A model generated the notes under the pieces. The model was not told where the DNA came from and did not search any database. It saw only the letters and a list, made by a program, of their open reading frames with translations. The position numbers and the translations under genes were made by a program. A stretch of DNA of 5,009 nt from Planctomycetota bacterium (lineage in GTDB: Bacteria > Planctomycetota > Phycisphaerae > Sedimentisphaerales > Anaerobacaceae), in the NCBI GenBank assembly GCA_017885385.1, contig JAFNGF010000008.1:1-5009 (forward strand), in the 5' to 3' direction. This document shows positions 1 to 3,542 of this stretch, piece after piece. Within the stretch, counting starts at the first letter, position 1. Every line of letters begins with the position of its first letter.

Positions 1-2746
1 CGGTAGTACCATTATGGGCGCCAACCGTATCGTTGGCGTTGCCGTTGAACGGATAGTACGCTACCAGACCAGTAGTGCCGGGATCGGCCGGCGTAACCTG
101 GAAACCACTATCCAGCCACAGATCGGCTATGATCTCGACATCAGCCTGGTCGACCACGCAGTTGCCGCTCAGGTCGGCAGCGGGCTTCAAGACTGATGCG
201 ATACATCTGGGCAGATACAGGCGAATATCATCAATATATATGGTGCCCGTACCACCGGCCTTGGGACTGACGCTGTTGCCCAGGCCGATATACATCGTTT
301 TCACGCTGGCTAGATTGAGCCCGGCACTAATGAGCTCTTTCATGTCGATGTTCCACTCCTGCCAGCTATTTGAAATCGCCGCATCCGGATTCGCGTGGGT
401 GACGACCTTGGTTCTGCCGAGACTATCTTTGACGGCCACGTACAATGGCTCGGCAGAGTTATTCGGATCGCCATGAAACCACAGGGTCAATGCTTTGACG
501 CCTTTTGTGGTCCAATTCTGTGGCGTGGTCCACTCGCGTTGTGTTTCTGAGTAGCGTGCTTTGCCGCCCGTACCGGAGTTGTCGTAAGCGAGCGGCATTG
601 ACTGCTTGCCGCTATGAACGATAGTCTGCTCAGTGAATGGCGCCTGACCGTAACCCACAGCCGAGCCGGTGCCGTTGCCGCCGTAGCCGGGCGCGGGTTC
701 GGTGTAGCCCCATCCGTCCAGCCAGGTCCTGAATATTCTATTGGCGACATCGTCCGTGTACTGCTCAAAATCGTCCACAACAATAAAGTTGGCGGTGGTA
801 AAGCTCCAGACGTTGCCCTTCCACGGACTTGCCAGCTCAAGGTCGTTGACCTCGTCGATGCGCCAGTAGTAGGTCTTGGCCCATTCCAGCGGCGCCTCGG
901 GAAGGATGAAACCGGTAGCGTCAAGATTCTGCCGGCCTCGATAGATGCCTGTGGTTGTGGTACCGGCATTGGCCACAGCCTGCTCGTTCGTGCCGAAGTA
1001 TACGTCGTGCTTGGCCGCTTTCTCTCCCGGCTTCCAGCTAAGCGCAGTCGTCTGGCTGACATCTGTTGCCCGATTGGCCGGTTTCGGACCGAGGGCCCAT
1101 AAGGCCTCGAAAGGCTTCACGTAAGTGCCGGCGATGACCGCTCGTGTCGGGATGCCGGGACCCTGCCAGGCTGCCGCACAGTGGTCGCCGCCTTCGCCTT
1201 CCTTCCACAACGCCATAATGTAGTATCGGTCAGCCTGTAGGGTGATGGGCTGGGACTGCTGGCTGGGGTATTTCTCCCACTCCTGGGGGTTGGCGTAATC
1301 CGGCACACTGGCAATTAGAACCGCGTTGGCCGGGTCGTCATCCGTGCTCAGCCACAGTTCGGTCTGGTCATCACCGGCGACCCAGAACGTATAATCGCCG
1401 GCAACTGGCACGTGCAGCCAGCCATGAAGCCGGCCACCATAGTTGTCGCCATATTCCGGCGAATTAAACGACGTCAGCTCATCACTGACTGTTGGGTTAC
1501 TGGGGTAGTTGAAATTGCTCTTGAGCGCGTTCAAGTCGGTGCCGGTGATATTCTCCCATATTTCCCGCCGGACCTTACCCAGGCCGGGCGGAGCAGTGGT
1601 AAAGCTCCAGACGTCACCCTTGTGCATATCCTTGCTGTCGAACTCGTCAACCCGCCAGTAGTACGTCTTCTCGAATTGCAGTGTCTTGGGGTCGTAAGTC
1701 GTCATTGGCTGGGGCACGGCTCCAACCGCGTTGTTCACAGTGTCGTAATCGTCGCCGAAGTACACATAGTGAATGGCGGCCTTGTAGCCCTTCTGCCACG
1801 TTAAGTCCACAGCCGGGTCCACGAACTTTGTTCCACTGGCCGGGCTGGGCTGATAGGCCTTCTTCGACGGAATCGAGAAGCTCCACACAGTGCCCTTCCA
1901 CGGACTGTCCGGATGAGTGGGGTTGACCTCGTCAATCCGCCAGTAATACGTCTTGCCGGGGACCAGGCCCTCCGGGTATGGACAACCGGCGAACCCAACA
2001 ATGAAGTACGTATCGGGTTTGTTGCCACGGAATGTACCTGCCGTGCCCTCATTCACGGCGTCGAAATCTTCGCCGAAATACACGTCGTGTGAGACGGCAA
2101 GGTCCCCTGCTGTCCACGTCAGGTTGGCCCACACCTCTTCGTGCGTAGAACGATCTTTTGGATTAGGATATCGCGCCACGTTGGAACGAGATGCGACATA
2201 GTCGCCCTCGTAGAATCTTACGCCATCTATCCAGAATTCAACTGCTGCAAAACCTATGTGGAATGTGATGCTGCCCGGAGTTGTGTCCGTAGCAAAAACA
2301 GGAGTTGTTACGCTATATTCTTTCCATTGGTCAGTCATGGTGATGACCTGCTCACCATATGCCGTCCATGGATCTTGTGCCAGTTCCGGCTTGAAATTGA
2401 TCTGCAGTGTACCCTGCTTGCACTTGCAAAAGGCGGAAAGAGTGTATTTCTTGCCTGCTTGAAAAGTATGTCCTCCGTGCTGCAGACCAACATCCCAGAA
2501 GTTTGCACCTGCTGTGGGGACTGTAATATGCAGACAAAAGGCTCCCTCAATCGGACCCTCGGGAACCGCTGCGCCCACCAATTGTTTGACCACTTCTGTG
2601 GTAACGCTGCCATACGTGCCCCACGGCGCAAAAACACCGTTCTCAAAGCCACCGTTAGCCAGTAGGTTTTCTTGTGCGTGGCTTGAACCGATTCCCATGA
2701 ATCCTATGCACAAAACTACTGTCACCCAGACTACTCGAGTTCTCAT
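1..2746 (-). CDS. Secreted multidomain carbohydrate-binding protein (CenC-like/Fn3/PA14/half-dockerin/LamG), C-terminus off window
   Basis: An uninterrupted reading frame of 915 codons runs off the left edge. The start is the ATG at 2744-2746, preceded by AAGGAG (2755-2760) at 8 nt spacing and followed by a signal peptide (residues 1-24, hydrophobic core VVWVTVVLCIGFMGIG, cleavage probably after SHA). Domains in order: CenC-like binding module, about 25-181 (starts ENLLANGGFENG, ends FWIDGVRFYEG); Fn3-like repeat A, 190-293; Fn3-like B, 296-386; PA14-like, 390-545 (GRLHGWLHVPVAGDYTFWVAGDD); Fn3-like C, 549-652; a 'DDIRLY' beta-sandwich module, 653-845; a half-dockerin EF-hand, 857-882, with candidate Ca-binding residues D858, S860, N862, D866 and D869; LamG from about 892 (GLVAYYPFNGNAND), cut by the edge. 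No catalytic site is visible, so I infer extracellular polysaccharide binding or adhesion. Domain names come from pattern recognition: LamG, PA14 and the signal peptide are firm; the CenC-like and Fn3-like labels are probable. The C-terminal cassette is paralogous to that of the gene at 3543-5009. Confidence 0.93.
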   Translation of the reverse strand, partial: MRTRVVWVTVVLCIGFMGIGSSHAQENLLANGGFENGVFAPWGTYGSVTTEVVKQLVGAAVPEGPIEGAFCLHITVPTAGANFWDVGLQHGGHTFQAGKKYTLSAFCKCKQGTLQINFKPELAQDPWTAYGEQVITMTDQWKEYSVTTPVFATDTTPGSITFHIGFAAVEFWIDGVRFYEGDYVASRSNVARYPNPKDRSTHEEVWANLTWTAGDLAVSHDVYFGEDFDAVNEGTAGTFRGNKPDTYFIVGFAGCPYPEGLVPGKTYYWRIDEVNPTHPDSPWKGTVWSFSIPSKKAYQPSPASGTKFVDPAVDLTWQKGYKAAIHYVYFGDDYDTVNNAVGAVPQPMTTYDPKTLQFEKTYYWRVDEFDSKDMHKGDVWSFTTAPPGLGKVRREIWENITGTDLNALKSNFNYPSNPTVSDELTSFNSPEYGDNYGGRLHGWLHVPVAGDYTFWVAGDDQTELWLSTDDDPANAVLIASVPDYANPQEWEKYPSQQSQPITLQADRYYIMALWKEGEGGDHCAAAWQGPGIPTRAVIAGTYVKPFEALWALGPKPANRATDVSQTTALSWKPGEKAAKHDVYFGTNEQAVANAGTTTTGIYRGRQNLDATGFILPEAPLEWAKTYYWRIDEVNDLELASPWKGNVWSFTTANFIVVDDFEQYTDDVANRIFRTWLDGWGYTEPAPGYGGNGTGSAVGYGQAPFTEQTIVHSGKQSMPLAYDNSGTGGKARYSETQREWTTPQNWTTKGVKALTLWFHGDPNNSAEPLYVAVKDSLGRTKVVTHANPDAAISNSWQEWNIDMKELISAGLNLASVKTMYIGLGNSVSPKAGGTGTIYIDDIRLYLPRCIASVLKPAADLSGNCVVDQADVEIIADLWLDSGFQVTPADPGTTGLVAYYPFNGNANDTVGAHNGTT
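795..813. repeat. 19-bp intragenic direct repeat, copy 1
   Basis: This stretch is identical to 1596-1614. It encodes the DVWSFTT/NVWSFTT end of an Fn3-like repeat in the large secreted protein (repeat C). Together with the 16-bp match 814-829 / 1891-1906 (repeats C and A), it shows the Fn3-like units are duplications or recombining homologues at the DNA level. Confidence 0.6.
1596..1614. repeat. 19-bp intragenic direct repeat, copy 2
   Basis: Identical to 795-813. This copy closes Fn3-like repeat B, immediately before the PA14-like domain. Confidence 0.6.
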
Positions 2747-2754
2747 GATACTTG

Positions 2755-2760
2755 CTCCTT
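2755..2760 (-). promoter_or_regulatory. Shine-Dalgarno of the large downstream gene
   Basis: AAGGAG on the minus strand, 8 nt before the ATG at 2744-2746. It fixes the start choice, which also gives a complete signal peptide. Confidence 0.75.
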
Positions 2761-2766
2761 ACCATC

Positions 2767-2781
2767 AGTCGCTCTGCGACT
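2767..2781. other. Short hairpin at the small ORF stop codon
   Basis: AGTCGC-TCT-GCGACT is a perfect 6 bp stem with a 3-nt loop. It overlaps the first base of the TAA region and lies just upstream of the AAGGAG of the large gene. It is short and could be chance. Confidence 0.25.
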
Positions 2782-2879
2782 TAACTTAGCGGATAATACG
2801 CAACCAGCTCGGCGACAGCGGTGTTCACCGCCGTCAGCGACGCCAACACAAAAAACAAATAGAACAGTTTCTTGTACAT
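2781..2879 (-). CDS. 32-residue signal-peptide ORF, probable remnant of a truncated LamG gene (or leader peptide)
   Basis: ATG at 2877-2879 and TAA at 2781-2783. AAGGAGG (2886-2892) lies 6 nt upstream, an excellent ribosome binding site. The product begins MYKKLFYLFFVLASL and has a basic start, a hydrophobic core and a likely cleavage site after AVA (residue 23). The 'mature' part is only ELVAYYPLS. LVAYYPL is the first strand of a LamG domain: the neighbouring protein has GLVAYYPF at the same place, and DNA 2790-2807 matches 50-67 at 16 of 18 positions. The usual continuation (DGN-A-D) is missing, so the simplest reading is a deletion that left the 5' end of a secreted LamG gene. Its stop lies 34 nt before the start of the large downstream gene, in the same direction and probably on the same transcript. 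A leader-peptide role is an alternative. I am confident that it is translatable and much less sure that it is functional. Confidence 0.6.
   Translation of the reverse strand: MYKKLFYLFFVLASLTAVNTAVAELVAYYPLS
2811..2844. other. Imperfect hairpin inside the small ORF
   Basis: GCGGTG-TT-CACCGC (2818-2831) is a perfect 6 bp stem. It is extended across single mismatches by GAC/GTC (2814-2816 with 2833-2835) and weakly by GGCG/CGCC at the ends. It falls in the signal-peptide codons of the 32-residue ORF, so it may be chance GC pairing or an mRNA structure upstream of the large gene. Confidence 0.3.
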
Positions 2880-2885
2880 AATGTG

Positions 2886-2892
2886 CCTCCTT
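2886..2892 (-). promoter_or_regulatory. Shine-Dalgarno of the 32-residue ORF
   Basis: AAGGAGG on the minus strand, 6 nt before the ATG. It is stronger than the AAGGAG of the downstream large gene, and it is the main evidence that the small ORF is, or recently was, translated. Confidence 0.7.
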
Positions 2893-2998
2893 CTGAAAGA
2901 GTTGAAGATTGACAATTGCAGCTAGACAAACTCCACTTTACCCTCACTTCCTTCCTTCGCTATCAACAAGCCCAGACCAGCGGATCCTACCAACACCA

Positions 2999-3028
2999 TT
3001 TATACCAGATTATCGGCCTTTATTTCAA
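2999..3028 (-). promoter_or_regulatory. Candidate sigma70-type promoter upstream of the small ORF and large gene
   Basis: On the minus strand, TTGAAA (3023-3028) is followed after 18 nt by TATAAA (2999-3004). TGG directly before the -10 box gives an extended -10 (TGnTATAAA). The predicted start is near 2992, leaving a leader of about 110 nt before the small ORF. It sits just downstream of the terminator-like hairpin at 3067-3094, as expected for a new transcription unit. Planctomycete promoters are poorly defined, so this is only a consensus match. Confidence 0.4.
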
Positions 3029-3066
3029 GGGAAATTTGCGGCTCTGGGCGTTATTATTTATGCTTT

Positions 3067-3094
3067 GGAAAAGAGCCCCTGCTTTCGCAGGGGC
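3067..3094 (-). terminator. Terminator-like GC hairpin with GAAA tetraloop and short T-run
   Basis: On the minus strand, GCCCCTGC, loop GAAA, GCAGGGGC (3075-3094) forms a perfect 8 bp stem with a GNRA loop, followed by TCTTTTCC. It could end transcription coming from the gene at 3543-5009, although it lies about 450 nt beyond that stop codon. The stem also belongs to a cluster of similar palindromes, so it may be a repeat that acts as a terminator only incidentally. Confidence 0.4.
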
Positions 3095-3167
3095 AACCTT
3101 GCCCCCGAGCAGGGGGGGCTTGGCGGTATTTCTTCAACTCCAGATTCATTCCCCGAGCAGGGGGGCT
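3075..3167. repeat. Cluster of C-run/G-run palindromes with a direct repeat
   Basis: The block contains overlapping stems: 3075-3094 (8 bp), GGGGCAA-CC-TTGCCCC (3090-3105, 7 bp) and GCCCCC-GAGCA-GGGGGGGC (3101-3119). CCCCGAGCAGGGGGGCT recurs at 3151-3167, nearly identical to 3103-3120 apart from one extra G. The first two stems share 3090-3094 and cannot form together. Confidence 0.5.
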
Positions 3168-3204
3168 GATCGCCCTTGAGTTCCCGCAAAGCGGCAAAGT
3201 TTTT

Positions 3205-3279
3205 ACCGCCGAGTGCGCAGAGGACGCTGAGATTTTTAATTTTGTTTTTTTCTCTACGGTCTCAGCGTGCTCTGCGGTT
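3205..3279. repeat. Long imperfect inverted repeat with AT-rich loop
   Basis: The arms CGCAGAG (3216-3222) plus CGCTGAGA (3225-3232) pair with TCTCAGCG (3260-3267) plus CTCTGCG (3270-3276), interrupted by a 2x2 mismatch. The 27-nt loop is very T-rich (TTTTTAATTTTGTTTTTTT and following). ACCGC and GCGGTT mark the outer ends. The style matches the 'CCGCAGAG.CGCAGAG' interspersed repeats known from many environmental genomes, which produce spurious short ORFs. It may be a MITE-like or RNA-structured element; mobility cannot be judged from one copy. Confidence 0.55.
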
Positions 3280-3296
3280 AACCCGGCCATACGGCT

Positions 3297-3346
3297 GGCG
3301 GGCGGCAATGTTTAACCGCTGCCGGTACGGCAGCGTTCTGCCCGCC
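3297..3346. repeat. Nested GC-rich palindrome (possible cruciform)
   Basis: The inner stem CGCTGCCG-GTA-CGGCAGCG (3317-3335) is perfect over 8 bp. The outer arms GGCGGGC (3297-3303) and GCCCGCC (3340-3346) add 7 bp, with asymmetric single-stranded spacers of 13 and 4 nt. There is no adjacent T-run. Its function is unknown. Confidence 0.5.
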
Positions 3347-3420
3347 GTATCTTTCGACCTTCGAGAAAGTAGGCCGTGATACAAATCCTTTCTGGCACAA
3401 TCAGACGGCTTCGCTGGGCT

Positions 3421-3469
3421 GTGGCACGGGCTTCCAGCCCGTGGTTCACGCCCAGGATGGGCGTGCCAC
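3421..3469. repeat. Bipartite REP-like palindromic element
   Basis: Two adjacent perfect 7 bp hairpins: CACGGGC-TTCCA-GCCCGTG (3425-3443) and CACGCCC-AGGAT-GGGCGTG (3447-3465), joined by GTT. The outer ends GTGGCAC (3421-3427) and GTGCCAC (3463-3469) are inverted repeats of each other. This two-hairpin design is that of REP/BIME-type interspersed elements, which in other bacteria are associated with Y1 (RAYT) transposases. From memory, 'GGCACGGGCTTCCAGCCCGTG'-like repeats are widespread in environmental planctomycete genomes. One copy is visible here. Confidence 0.6.
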
Positions 3470-3497
3470 TCATTGCTGCAAAACCGTGCCGGGCCCT

Positions 3498-3524
3498 CGG
3501 CGGGGAAATCCTAAGTACCCGCCG
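3498..3524 (-). other. Stem-loop just after the stop codon of the LamG gene
   Basis: CGGCGGG (3498-3504) and CCCGCCG (3518-3524) pair perfectly over 7 bp around a 13-nt loop, starting about 19 nt past the stop codon. No T-run follows on the minus strand, so this would more likely be an mRNA 3' end structure than a strong intrinsic terminator. Confidence 0.3.
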
Positions 3525-3542
3525 CCTGTGGACGTCTTACAC

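Larger units (their letters stand above)
2880..3542. other. Intergenic region without a credible gene
   Basis: Short open frames exist on both strands, but they cross the palindromic elements, lack good ribosome binding sites and give low-complexity products resembling no family. The part from 3421 to the stop at 3543 holds the REP-like unit and the stem-loop. The part from 3067 to 3346 holds three palindromic blocks. The part from 2880 to 3066 is AT-richer and holds the candidate promoter and leader. No tRNA or other recognisable RNA gene was seen. Confidence 0.6.

Noticed and set aside
101..178. Evidence of a cellulosome
   Set aside because: Only half-dockerin segments are present. There is no cohesin or scaffoldin and no catalytic domain, so cellulosome assembly cannot be claimed.
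487..1062. Minus-strand open frame of 191 codons, suggesting several small genes in 1-2746
   Set aside because: It is out of frame with the 915-codon reading that begins at 2746 and shows recognisable domains throughout. The arginine- and serine-rich product is a frame shadow.
614..1102. Plus-strand open frame of 162 codons
   Set aside because: It lies antisense to Fn3-like repeat C and the 'DDIRLY' module of the continuous minus-strand gene, and its product resembles nothing.
2141..2665. Plus-strand open frame of 174 codons
   Set aside because: It is a shadow of the CenC-like module; the minus strand has the signal peptide, the ribosome binding site and the domain.
2909..3379. Short overlapping open frames in the intergenic region on both strands
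   Set aside because: They run through the palindromic repeats and translate them into low-complexity text, the usual source of spurious hypothetical proteins.
3075..3469. CRISPR array
   Set aside because: The palindromic units differ in sequence and spacing. There is no regular repeat-spacer pattern and no cas gene.
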